A stretch of DNA of 64,000 nucleotides. Source: Mangrovivirga cuniculi (lineage in GTDB: Bacteria; Bacteroidota; Bacteroidia; Cytophagales; Cyclobacteriaceae). This document shows positions 25,803 through 34,844 of the stretch, piece after piece; position 1 is the stretch's first letter, and each line of letters starts with the position of its first letter. Made by a program: the position numbers and the translations under genes. The stretch lies in NCBI RefSeq assembly GCF_005166025.1, contig NZ_CP028923.1:2358001-2422000 (forward strand), in the 5' to 3' direction. Under the pieces are notes generated by a model, which had not been told where the DNA came from, ran no database searches, and worked only from the letters and a program-made list of their open reading frames with translations.

Positions 25803-26888
25803 TTATTTATCCATATTGTCTGCCTCCCAGGCCCTGACTTTTTTATTTGCTGCATCAAAAAGCCTGATGTAGTTTTCCTTGGTTACTTTATTTTTAGCTT
25901 CAGTATTTAATTTATCCCAAAGAGGTTGATACATCTTATATACTGCCAAATACATATCTTTCGAATCAGGAGCTACAACGTCAGTTCCAAATAAAAACCT
26001 GTCAGGATACTTATTTATCAGATCAGCAGTTTTCTGGATGTTTTCAGGACTGGAAACTACATATTTAGCTACTTCATCCCATGAAATATCAAAGTATAGA
26101 TTTTTAAATTCACCCAAAGTCAATGCTTTTTCGATAATTTCCAGATGTCCAGGTGTTCTTTCTCCAGGTGAAATAGCTCCGCTTTTTGCAGGATGAACAA
26201 CTCTTCCCAAACCAGTATGTGCCCAAATTATGGTAGTATTAGGATGTCTGCTAAAGAGATCCCGCATTTGCTTTACATAGGTAGGTAATTGATTTGGTTT
26301 TTGAAAAGGAACATCGATATCGCTATGTAAAATAACCAGTAAGCCTGATTCTTCACAAAAATCCAGAATCTTGTCGAGAGCAGGATTATTAATGCTAGCA
26401 GTCGGTCCTGCCACTTTTGCGGAAACAAATTCCTTATGGATAGAAAATTCTCCAATACCGCTAAATACACCCGGAAATGTTTTTAATACCCTTTTAATGT
26501 GATCTACTGCATACATATCTGCAGGATTAAAACCAGTGATCATCGGGTCAAATCTTTGCTTCTCATCCTCTGACAAAGATTTGTAAGCCATTGCGATATG
26601 AGCATCAGTAAAAGAGTAATAATAAAGCGGAGCATCAGATTGAAGGTAATAACCCGGAGCGTAATCTCCTGTATTTTCATAAGACCATGTTTGTTGAAGA
26701 GGTATGCCAAATAGTGCAACCCTTCCAACAGCATTACCCATAATTTTCAGAAATTCCTGGATATCTGTGCCTTTTTGAATGTAATTGGTCAAGTGAAAAT
26801 GGGAGTCATTGAATAAGTATTCGTCTTGTGCATTAACAGAATGATGAGAGATTAAAAATATTCCAATGAAAAAGGCAATGATTTTCAT
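25803..26888 (-). CDS. Exported amidohydrolase-family protein
   Basis: Signal peptide 1-20 (cleavage after VNA), then an amidohydrolase-2-like TIM barrel. The N-terminal metal motif is DSHFHLT; later ligands probably lie in LLVILHSDID, IIWAHTGLG and FLFGTDVVAPDS, the family's final Asp. Substrate unknown; the family contains decarboxylases and lactonases as well as hydrolases. It is the last gene of a four-gene operon with two porins and an exported glutaminase, starting 7 bp after the glutaminase gene. Confidence 0.82.
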   Translation of the reverse strand: MKIIAFFIGIFLISHHSVNAQDEYLFNDSHFHLTNYIQKGTDIQEFLKIMGNAVGRVALFGIPLQQTWSYENTGDYAPGYYLQSDAPLYYYSFTDAHIAMAYKSLSEDEKQRFDPMITGFNPADMYAVDHIKRVLKTFPGVFSGIGEFSIHKEFVSAKVAGPTASINNPALDKILDFCEESGLLVILHSDIDVPFQKPNQLPTYVKQMRDLFSRHPNTTIIWAHTGLGRVVHPAKSGAISPGERTPGHLEIIEKALTLGEFKNLYFDISWDEVAKYVVSSPENIQKTADLINKYPDRFLFGTDVVAPDSKDMYLAVYKMYQPLWDKLNTEAKNKVTKENYIRLFDAANKKVRAWEADNMDK

Positions 26889-26895
26889 AATCCAA

Positions 26896-27930
26896 TTATT
26901 TAACTGTGAAAAGATTTACTCCTAATTTTCTCGAAACTTCTATTATAGCCCTCACACCACGAACGCTATTTCCTGCGACATCGAGACGTGGGGAAAATGC
27001 TGCAATTCCAAAACGACCCGGAGCCACTGCAATTACACCTCCGCCAACACCACTCTTTCCAGGCAACCCTACATAATAAAGCCATAGTCCTGAATCATCG
27101 TAAAGTCCGGCGGTACACATCACAGCCATAATGTGAGGCAGGTATTTTTCATCAATTATTTTTTCTTTAGTTTGTGGATTTACCCCTCCATTAGCCAGAG
27201 TAGCACTCATAACGGCTAAGTCATGAGAATTAACACTAATGGCACATTGCTTAGTGTAAATATCAGTTGCTTCAACAGGATCAAAGTACATTCTGTTATA
27301 AGCTTCAAGTAAATGAGCTATAGCGCGATTTCTGTTATTTGTTGCAGCTTCAGATTCATATACTTCCTGATCGACATCAAGATCTCTTCCGGCAAACTTG
27401 CTAAAAGTTGTAATGATGTTATTCCATTTTTCATCATAAGTATCCCCTTCAACAAGGCTGGTTGTAGCAATAGCTCCTGCGTTTACACATGAATTTGATG
27501 GCCTGTCAGGCTGAACTTCTATAGCAACTATCGAATTGAAAGGACGGCCAGTTGCATTCACACCGATTGTATCAGGAATTGCTCTAATCCCTAATCTTTG
27601 CATAACCATTGCTAAAGTAAAAACCTTGCTTATTGATTGTATGGAAAAACGATGTTCTGAATCACCAATGTCATAGATTTCACCATCTACAGTACAGATG
27701 GAAATACCAAATAAATCTGAGGGGACTTCAGCTAAAACAGGTATATAATCTGCATTAGCACCATCCTTATTTTGAAGTAATTTTTCATGTGCCTCTTTAA
27801 GGGCTTCATTATATTCGTCTGCTGTAAATTTGGTCTTTTGAGCTACAGCAGGTATTAAAGTAAGTATACTCAGGCAAACGATTACCGTGAGTTGCCTGCA
27901 TTGCTTGTTTTTGAAAAGATTAAAGTTCAT
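26896..27930 (-). CDS. glsA: Glutaminase A with signal peptide
   Basis: Hydrolyses glutamine to glutamate and ammonia. The beta-lactamase-like fold is marked by the SxxK pair Ser99 and Lys102 in IQSISKVFTL, PFNSIVAIE, NAGAIATTSL, YNRMYFDPVEATDIYTKQC and SGVGGGVIAVAPGRFGIA. In contrast to the cytosolic enzymes it has a cleavable leader (about 1-30, ending PAVAQ), so it should act in the periplasm. Its place between porin genes and an exported amidohydrolase suggests use of external amides as a nitrogen or carbon source. Confidence 0.9.
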   Translation of the reverse strand: MNFNLFKNKQCRQLTVIVCLSILTLIPAVAQKTKFTADEYNEALKEAHEKLLQNKDGANADYIPVLAEVPSDLFGISICTVDGEIYDIGDSEHRFSIQSISKVFTLAMVMQRLGIRAIPDTIGVNATGRPFNSIVAIEVQPDRPSNSCVNAGAIATTSLVEGDTYDEKWNNIITTFSKFAGRDLDVDQEVYESEAATNNRNRAIAHLLEAYNRMYFDPVEATDIYTKQCAISVNSHDLAVMSATLANGGVNPQTKEKIIDEKYLPHIMAVMCTAGLYDDSGLWLYYVGLPGKSGVGGGVIAVAPGRFGIAAFSPRLDVAGNSVRGVRAIIEVSRKLGVNLFTVK

Positions 27931-27948
27931 AACTAGTATATTTAGATT

Positions 27949-29133
27949 TTAAAAACCGAATTGTGCCTGAAATCTTATTGAGCTTTGAGGTCCGTAAGAG
28001 GATTCTATTACCCCTAGCTGACCATCAGGCTGTACTAAGGTATTATTAACCGGATTGGTTAAATGATTATATTCGAGAGTGAATCTGTATCGATTTGACC
28101 ATGTAAAAGGGTAGAGGCTAATTCCTATTCCCGGACTTACATAGTCTTCGTTGATATCTTCCCTGTCACCATTGGAAATGTAATCAAATCGCGCATATGA
28201 AAACCATTTTTTTGAAAGCCAGTAGCCAAAAGTACTGTATACACCACCGGTCGTATTGTCATTACCGACACCTTCGTCAAATTGAAGGCTAGTTAAAATT
28301 CCCTGCGTAAAGAAATGAAAGCCATCACCAGAAACACTAAAGTCTAAGTTTACCTGTGTTCCACTCTTTGGATCAGTAAGCCTGGCCTCATCATCCCTTC
28401 TTAATAATTGTCCAACGCCAAGTCCGGCCATCATTCCAAATGGTTGCCCTTTTCTTCCTAGCATATCACCCCAGATACCCCAGTTATCTCCCACAATATT
28501 ATATTCAAGTCTTGTGGTGAGAGTCAGATCCGAATCTTTTGGCGCCGGAAACGTCCTTCTACCTCCATATGCACCATTACCGATACCAAACCAATACCTG
28601 AATTTGTCAGAGGTAGTATGGCCGAATTGAAAACCAAAAGATGACCAGAGTGCATAAGTGAAGTCATTGGCTGAAAACTCTATTGCAGCAAGATCCTGGG
28701 GATAAATCCAGTCTTCACGGCCCAGGGCCATAAATTGTCGTCCTATACGTAAATACATACCATTTTTGATATTGTATTGCAGGAAAGCAACGAAAAACTC
28801 AAAATTTCCAGATGGATTAATATTGGTTCTGAAGTGGTAATAAAATTTGTCTGTCATATTACCTTCAAAAAATAATCTGGTCCGGGCTAAGTTATATCCT
28901 CTGCTAATATTATCTATTGAATCAGGCACATCACTTCTGATATTAAAATTATAACGGAATTGAGTATATAAACCGATATTTAAGCTAAAATTCCCATCGT
29001 CAGACTTTACATACATAGGATGAAATTGTGTGGTGTCAAACCCTGCGTTTTGAGCTGATAATCCTATGTTGCTAAAGAAAATAAGCCAAAGAAAGATAAT
29101 TAGAGGGGGAATATACTTTTTGTAAGATTTCAT
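27949..29133 (-). CDS. Outer-membrane porin, OprO/OprP type
   Basis: Signal peptide ending LSAQ, then a long beta-rich protein with alternating strands (FSLNIGLYTQFRYNF, RTRLFFEGNMTDKFYYHFRT, MYLRIGRQFMALGRE) that ends in Phe, as expected of a beta-barrel inserted by BAM. The pattern fits the phosphate-selective porin O/P family, although the real substrate need not be phosphate. The upstream porin gene is 23 bp away and the glutaminase gene follows after 18 bp. Confidence 0.82.
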   Translation of the reverse strand: MKSYKKYIPPLIIFLWLIFFSNIGLSAQNAGFDTTQFHPMYVKSDDGNFSLNIGLYTQFRYNFNIRSDVPDSIDNISRGYNLARTRLFFEGNMTDKFYYHFRTNINPSGNFEFFVAFLQYNIKNGMYLRIGRQFMALGREDWIYPQDLAAIEFSANDFTYALWSSFGFQFGHTTSDKFRYWFGIGNGAYGGRRTFPAPKDSDLTLTTRLEYNIVGDNWGIWGDMLGRKGQPFGMMAGLGVGQLLRRDDEARLTDPKSGTQVNLDFSVSGDGFHFFTQGILTSLQFDEGVGNDNTTGGVYSTFGYWLSKKWFSYARFDYISNGDREDINEDYVSPGIGISLYPFTWSNRYRFTLEYNHLTNPVNNTLVQPDGQLGVIESSYGPQSSIRFQAQFGF

Positions 29134-29156
29134 AATTGGTATAGTTTTTATTCATA

Positions 29157-30449
29157 TTAAAACCTTATTTCTGCTGTGACCATTAATGTGTTACCGGTAG
29201 CACCTAATAATAAAGGATAGCTTAAGTATCCTACCGGGCTATTTTTAACATACATGATTTCAGGGTTTATCCTGAAAACCTCATTTTTGAAAGGGTAAAT
29301 GTTTAAGCCAACTCCATAGTCATATGGATCACCTTGATTACCATAGATCTTTGAGTAATATCCATAAAGCATCAATGTTTTACTAATTAACATCTTGGAT
29401 GCCTGAACCTGGAATCCATTATCATCAAAATTTGTAAATGGTACAGGCCCATTGGCTTCTAATTTTGATATCCACCTCATATAAAATTCGGTGAAGAGAG
29501 AAAATCCATGGTATTTGATAGTGAAGTGGGGTGAGAACATTTCATATTTAGCATCAGTAACACGAATGTTTTCTCCAAATGTTCCGGTGGAAAAAAGAGT
29601 TCGTCCATCAGATAATCTTATTTGTGAGTTTTCCGGGGCTTCAGTTCCAGGTTGCGATTGATCTGTTTCATTACTTCTGGTAAACGCTGCTGAGATTTTA
29701 AATGCCGGATCCTCAGAATAATTAAAATCACCAAAACGGGCTATTTGTCCAAAATTTTCAGAAGCGTAGTATATCAAGCCACTAAAAGTATCGAATCCAT
29801 CATCTAATTGACCTGCATCGATACCAAGTTGAGATAAGTTATTTCCAAGCATAACCTTGTAATACAGGTTTTTGGCAATCTCTCCCTGGACCCATATTCC
29901 GGTAGTAAATGAAGCCCTGAAATATTCTTCACTTATGGGGCGGGCATCCGTTCTTAACCATCCCGGAAATTGTCCATGCAAAGTTCTGGTACTTGGTAAT
30001 CCGGTTATCCCGACTCCTAAATCCAGATACTTATTAAATTTGTACTGCAAATTACCACCCACGACCACTTGAGCACCTAGTCCCTGACTGGTATTAGAAG
30101 TCCAGACATATAGCAAATACCTGAATTTAGGAGTATGAACAAAGCCATTAAAATAGAGCATGATTTTTTGAAACTGGAGGTCATTTCTCGGGTCAAGAGT
30201 AATTTGGTTTCCATTTTCAAATGTGTAAGTATCGTTATCATAAAATTGGTTTAGATACCTCATTTGTCCATAAAAGCTAAATTTTACAGAGGCAAAATTT
30301 CCTTTATATAAATTTATTCCCTGGCCAGGCTTATGAACATCTGTTGTAGATGTGTCGGAAGAATATGGTGCTGAAGGTATTTGCGAATAAACTGGTTGAA
30401 ATAACAAGATGAATGCTATCAACAGATATAATCTTAATTGATTTTCCAT
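29157..30449 (-). CDS. Outer-membrane porin-like beta-barrel, first gene of the operon
   Basis: Signal peptide ending VYSQ, then about 400 residues of beta-barrel character (ASVKFSFYGQMRYLNQFY, FQKIMLYFNGFVHTPKFRYLLYVWTS, PHFTIKYHGFSLFTEFYMRW) and C-terminal VTAEIRF with terminal Phe. It is related in plan, but not closely in sequence, to the porin downstream. Two different porins ahead of two exported hydrolases suggest uptake of their substrates or products through the outer membrane. Confidence 0.75.
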   Translation of the reverse strand: MENQLRLYLLIAFILLFQPVYSQIPSAPYSSDTSTTDVHKPGQGINLYKGNFASVKFSFYGQMRYLNQFYDNDTYTFENGNQITLDPRNDLQFQKIMLYFNGFVHTPKFRYLLYVWTSNTSQGLGAQVVVGGNLQYKFNKYLDLGVGITGLPSTRTLHGQFPGWLRTDARPISEEYFRASFTTGIWVQGEIAKNLYYKVMLGNNLSQLGIDAGQLDDGFDTFSGLIYYASENFGQIARFGDFNYSEDPAFKISAAFTRSNETDQSQPGTEAPENSQIRLSDGRTLFSTGTFGENIRVTDAKYEMFSPHFTIKYHGFSLFTEFYMRWISKLEANGPVPFTNFDDNGFQVQASKMLISKTLMLYGYYSKIYGNQGDPYDYGVGLNIYPFKNEVFRINPEIMYVKNSPVGYLSYPLLLGATGNTLMVTAEIRF

Positions 30450-30628
30450 GTGTAGTAAATAAAAATGAGCGGCAACATAAATATCACCCTATTAATTTAA
30501 CATATTGTTTCTGAAATTATAATAAAAGCATATATTTTTGTATTAAAATAATATATTATCGATTACTGTTTCGGTTATGTGTTTTAATAGTTCTATTAAT
30601 ATTGTAAATTCTTGCAAAAGAAATTTGA

Positions 30629-31681
30629 ATGGGATTACTAAAGAAAATCATAAGAAAGACAGAAAGCCAGTTTGATAAAATACAGTACGAAGTCAAAGAA
30701 AAGTTTGGCTTGTTTGACGAGGTCATCATTTATCCTTTCAGGGGATATGGAAATCAAAACCGCGCTGTAATTCAGGGGAGAATATTAGAAAAGGAACCAA
30801 TCATACACGAAGATAAAGAGTTGCCTGATACTTTCTGGACGAATTTAAAGAAAACCTGGAAACGATATGAAAGTGATGAAATTCCCGGGGTAAGCATTAA
30901 AGGAGAATTATATGGTTATGAAGCCCGTTGTACCAGTGATAATGAAGGGTACTTTACTTTAGAATTTAATGATATCGAATCTGTCTCTCTTGTCAATGGA
31001 TGGCATAATGTCAATTTGGAGATAACAGACATGCCTTTTGATCTCGATTATAATAAAACAGCATTGGGAGAGATATTGATTTGTGAACAGCAAAATCCAT
31101 TTGGGATAATTTCAGATGTTGATGATACCATAATAGTTTCAGATGCAATGCATTCAATTAAACGTATCATTACAATGATTTCTAATGATGCACCCTCACG
31201 GGTACCATTTGAAGGGGTGAGTGAATTTTATCATGGGTTGATCCACCATAACAGGAATCCTTTATTTTTTGTTTCAGGGAGTTCTTATAATTTATATGAT
31301 ATGCTTGTAAACTTTTGTGAACATCATGATATTCCCAAAGCACCATTTATTTTACGAGATCTTGGAATCGATAAAACACAGTGGATAAGACAAGATTCGG
31401 AACCCTATAAAATCTCCAATATTGAAAAAATATTTGAAATGTATCCCAAATTAAAGTTTATATTAATAGGAGATAGCGGTCAACACGATCCGGAAATTTA
31501 TTTAAAAGTATACCAGGAGTATCCGGATAGAGTGTTAGCTATTTACATCAGGCATGTTTATACTGATGAAAGAAAAGTGGAAGTGGAGAAAATGTCAGAT
31601 CAGACCAAGGTTCCATTCTTAATTATGGAAACATCAAAAGATGCATATTCACATGCAAAAGAAAATGGCTGGATAAATTAA
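30629..31681 (+). CDS. App1-like phosphatase (DUF2183)
   Basis: Cytosolic protein with a beta-rich N-terminal half and a C-terminal DUF2183 domain. The HAD-like catalytic motif is ISDVDDTIIVSDA (Asp163, Asp165), followed by FFVSGSSYNLYDML (motif II Ser) and FILIGDSGQHDPEIY (acidic motif). Yeast App1 with this domain is a phosphatidate phosphatase; the bacterial substrate is not established. It is divergent from the porin operon across 179 bp and has no close operon partner. Confidence 0.88.
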   Translation: MGLLKKIIRKTESQFDKIQYEVKEKFGLFDEVIIYPFRGYGNQNRAVIQGRILEKEPIIHEDKELPDTFWTNLKKTWKRYESDEIPGVSIKGELYGYEARCTSDNEGYFTLEFNDIESVSLVNGWHNVNLEITDMPFDLDYNKTALGEILICEQQNPFGIISDVDDTIIVSDAMHSIKRIITMISNDAPSRVPFEGVSEFYHGLIHHNRNPLFFVSGSSYNLYDMLVNFCEHHDIPKAPFILRDLGIDKTQWIRQDSEPYKISNIEKIFEMYPKLKFILIGDSGQHDPEIYLKVYQEYPDRVLAIYIRHVYTDERKVEVEKMSDQTKVPFLIMETSKDAYSHAKENGWIN

Positions 31682-31765
31682 TGAATTCTAAACAATATTA
31701 AATTAATAGCTGTTTGAGTTATTAGTATAATTTATTATAATTAAATCAATCAACATCAATATTCT

Positions 31766-32620
31766 ATGATCAAATTAAACAACCTTATCGGATTAATGGC
31801 CTTCATATTGATATTAACATCATGTGGGCAAAAATCAGATGATTCCGGAAGCTTTGAAGAAACATCGGAAGAAGCGGCGGAAGAAATGGAAGCATCCATA
31901 AGTACTGAAGAAGTAACCTATGAAACTGACACCACAAGTATGGTAGGTTATATTGCTTACAATGAAAGTATTGAAGATAAAAGGCCTGGAATTATTATCG
32001 TGCACGAATGGTGGGGACACAACGAATATGTCAGGGAAAGAGCTGAGATGCTTGCGGGCATGGGATATACTGCCATGGCAATCGATATGTACGGAAACGG
32101 AAAACAAGCTGCCCACCCGGAAGATGCTCAAAAGTTTTCGGGTATGGTTATGAGTAACATTGATGCTGCAAAGGCACGTTTTAGTGCAGCTATGGAAATG
32201 TTAAAAGAACACCATTCTGTTGATTCGAAACAAATTGCTGCAATCGGATACTGTTTTGGTGGTAGTGTAGTATTGACTATGGCTAACGCAGGAATGGACC
32301 TGGATGCAGTTGCTGCTTTTCACAGTGGTGTACAACTTCCGATCATGCCAAATGAAGACCTTACAGCTAAAGTATTGGTTTGTAACGGAGCAGCTGATCC
32401 ATTTGTAACCCCGGAATCCGTTGCTGCATTTACATCTGCAATGGACAGTATAAAAGCAGATTATAAATACGTAGCTTATGAAGGAGCCAAGCATGCTTTT
32501 ACAAGTAAAGGTGCTGACTCTTTAGGCCAGAAGTTTGAACTACCTCTTGAGTATAATGCTGAAGCTGATGAGCAATCATGGGATGAGCTTCAGGAATTAT
32601 TAAATGAGACTTTTAATTAA
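31766..32620 (+). CDS. Dienelactone hydrolase family lipoprotein
   Basis: Alpha/beta hydrolase with a lipobox at LTSC (Cys20) and an acidic linker. The triad is Cys163 in GYCFGGS, Asp211 in NGAADPFV and His243 in GAKHAFTS, that of dienelactone hydrolases, where Cys replaces Ser. IIVHEWWGHNEYVRERAEMLA forms the oxyanion side. The envelope location and lack of aromatic-degradation genes make a role in chlorocatechol breakdown unlikely; a general esterase is more plausible. Terminator follows. Confidence 0.88.
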   Translation: MIKLNNLIGLMAFILILTSCGQKSDDSGSFEETSEEAAEEMEASISTEEVTYETDTTSMVGYIAYNESIEDKRPGIIIVHEWWGHNEYVRERAEMLAGMGYTAMAIDMYGNGKQAAHPEDAQKFSGMVMSNIDAAKARFSAAMEMLKEHHSVDSKQIAAIGYCFGGSVVLTMANAGMDLDAVAAFHSGVQLPIMPNEDLTAKVLVCNGAADPFVTPESVAAFTSAMDSIKADYKYVAYEGAKHAFTSKGADSLGQKFELPLEYNAEADEQSWDELQELLNETFN

Positions 32621-32642
32621 GAATACTTAATAAAAGGTTAAA

Positions 32643-32671
32643 AGAGGATGTTTTTGGCATCCTCTTTTTTT
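32643..32671. terminator. Bidirectional terminator
   Basis: Stem AGAGGATG / CATCCTCT with loop TTTTTGG and a T run, between the convergent hydrolase and cation-efflux genes. It touches the CDF stop codon. Confidence 0.85.
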
Positions 32672-33560
32672 ATATTTTTTCCCGATATTCATGGTCTTCA
32701 AAAGTCTTTTCAATCTGAAGAGTGGAGTGATCAATACCGAATTTATCTTTTAGCATTTCACGTATTTTGAAAATATCCTGATCTTCGCATCCTCCTGGAA
32801 TCACTAAATGTGCAGTTAAAGCAGTTTCAGTAGTACTCATTGCCCAGATATGAAGATCATGCACCTCCTCAACTCCCTCAAGCCGGCTTAGCATTTCCTG
32901 AACTTTATCAATATCAATATCACCGGGAACCGCATCAACAGCTAGTTTTATGGAGTCTGAGAGTAAATTCCATGCTCCATATAAGATCACCAATACAATC
33001 AGGATACTCAGAGTAGGATCTACCCAATATGCTCCGGTAAATTTCATAACCAAACCACCGATCAATACTCCCAGGGTAACCGCCGCATCAGCAGCCATAT
33101 GAAGAAACGCTCCTTTGATATTCAGGTCATTCTGACCTTTCATAAAAAGCAGGGCAGTTGCAGTATTGATCACAATACCTATAGCTGCGACGATCATTAT
33201 CGTATTACCCGGTACCTCCACGGGAGACTGAAATTTCTGGACAGCATCATAAAGAATAAAAACGGCAGCCCCAATTATAAGTAGCCCATTAAACATCGAG
33301 GCCAGAATTGTCGTTTTTCTCAGGCCATATGTATATTTCCCGGAAGGTTTTTTCTCACAAATCCAAATTGCTGCCCAGGCTAATATCAGGCTAAAAACAT
33401 CGGATGCGTTATGGCCGGCATCTGCAAGCAGGGCAGAGGAATTAATAAGAATTCCATAAAAAGCTTCAATTGCAACGTAGGCGGAATTTAATATAATACC
33501 GATTGCAAATGCTTTACCAAAGCTTTTTGGTGTATGAGAATGACTGTGATCGTGCGCCAT
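32670..33560 (-). CDS. Cation diffusion facilitator, CzcD/ZitB type
   Basis: Inner-membrane divalent-metal/proton antiporter with six helices and a cytosolic C-terminal domain (about 210-290, ferredoxin-like; LEGVEEVHDLHIWAMSTTETALTAHL). The transport-site pairs are His50/Asp54 (HNASD) and His154/Asp158 (HMAAD), the His/Asp arrangement typical of zinc transporters. The His-rich N-terminus (HDHSHSH) may sense or buffer metal. It follows the CzcB-like gene by 99 bp on the same strand and completes the metal-efflux cluster. Confidence 0.92.
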   Translation of the reverse strand: MAHDHSHSHTPKSFGKAFAIGIILNSAYVAIEAFYGILINSSALLADAGHNASDVFSLILAWAAIWICEKKPSGKYTYGLRKTTILASMFNGLLIIGAAVFILYDAVQKFQSPVEVPGNTIMIVAAIGIVINTATALLFMKGQNDLNIKGAFLHMAADAAVTLGVLIGGLVMKFTGAYWVDPTLSILIVLVILYGAWNLLSDSIKLAVDAVPGDIDIDKVQEMLSRLEGVEEVHDLHIWAMSTTETALTAHLVIPGGCEDQDIFKIREMLKDKFGIDHSTLQIEKTFEDHEYREKI

Positions 33561-33659
33561 AATATTAGCAAAATAAATATTGCCTATTAAATCACCTAAC
33601 TAATTTTACCTAAAACACACCTTAAATATATTAGTTGCGAGTTTAGATATTATAATTAA

Positions 33660-34829
33660 TCAATGATGATGTCCACCTCCTTCACCTTTAGTCATTTCAG
33701 CTAAAATATAATAAGCATTGTTCCAGGCGAATTCTGTATTATCAGTGATATCTTCCAGTAATTTTACTTCTATCCAACCATTATTTTTAAACCCTGTTTT
33801 GACCTCAACAGGTTGAAATTCCCATTCTTCGGTTCTTTTTTTAACTTTAAAAACAAGGTGATTTTCTCCTTTTCTCGCTATTGCCGATTCAGGTAATGCC
33901 GTGGTTTTTTGATCTCCCGTCAATATTCTCCCTCTTACATACATTCCAGGAATCAAAAGGCCCTCTTTATTTTCAATCTCTGCATGAAGATGAATCGCTT
34001 TTGGATCCTGCTCAAATGCCTTTCCAACCGAATAGACATTTGCAGTTAGTTCCCCATCAACAGATTCAACATTAAATACCACTTTCTGACCAACTGCTAC
34101 TTTATGTACGTCTTTTTCAAATATCATGAGATCTGCGTGAATATGATCTGTGTTAACGATTTCAAACATAGCAGTTTGGGGAGCGACATATTGCCCGGTC
34201 ATTACTTCCACAGACAGGATGGATCCTTTTATCGGACTGTATACCGGGACTCTTTCAAAGATTGTTCCTCCCTGGATTCGTTTAAGGTTCAAGCCCAATA
34301 GCTTTAATTGTGCTTCGTAGCTTTTTAATAGTGCTTTTGCTGAATTGAATTCGGCTTTGGTTTTTTGATATTCTTTTCCCGAACCAACATTTTCATCATA
34401 CAAGTTCTTCTGCCTGGTAAACTCATCTTCCAGATATTGAAGCTCATTCCATTTTTCTAAGTATTGAGCCTGAATTTTTATCAGGTCTGGATGAGTTAAC
34501 CAGGCTAAAATTTTTCCTTTTTCTACAATATCTCCCTCAATTACATTGATCGAAGTGATATTCGCACCAATTATTGCAGTGACACGGGCTTCATTTTGTG
34601 GAGGTACCTTTAATTGGCCATTAGATTCAACATAATCAGACATATTGATCATTGGTAATTTACCGGTTTTTATATTCAGGGCTTCAACTTGTTGATTAGA
34701 TAAATGAACTACATTACCGGTGCTTTCTTCATGATCGTGATGATCTTCTTCCTTTCCAGCCTGCTGATCATTACAAGCGCCCAATAGCAGAATACTGCTT
34801 ATAAATATTATCGATCTATATATATGCAT
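33660..34829 (-). CDS. Metal-efflux RND periplasmic adaptor, CzcB/CusB type
   Basis: Membrane-fusion lipoprotein (LLLGAC, Cys19) with a His/Glu/Asp-rich N-terminal metal-binding stretch (EEDHHDHEE) and a His-rich C-terminal end (GGGHHH). Between them are the barrel-sandwich hybrid (ARVTAIIGANITSINVIEGDIVEKG), an alpha-hairpin (about 130-185) and beta-barrel parts. It links the CzcA pump to its outer-membrane factor and may hand over metal. It starts 15 bp behind the czcA-like gene. Confidence 0.9.
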   Translation of the reverse strand: MHIYRSIIFISSILLLGACNDQQAGKEEDHHDHEESTGNVVHLSNQQVEALNIKTGKLPMINMSDYVESNGQLKVPPQNEARVTAIIGANITSINVIEGDIVEKGKILAWLTHPDLIKIQAQYLEKWNELQYLEDEFTRQKNLYDENVGSGKEYQKTKAEFNSAKALLKSYEAQLKLLGLNLKRIQGGTIFERVPVYSPIKGSILSVEVMTGQYVAPQTAMFEIVNTDHIHADLMIFEKDVHKVAVGQKVVFNVESVDGELTANVYSVGKAFEQDPKAIHLHAEIENKEGLLIPGMYVRGRILTGDQKTTALPESAIARKGENHLVFKVKKRTEEWEFQPVEVKTGFKNNGWIEVKLLEDITDNTEFAWNNAYYILAEMTKGEGGGHHH

Positions 34830-34844
34830 TTTATTTAATTTAAA

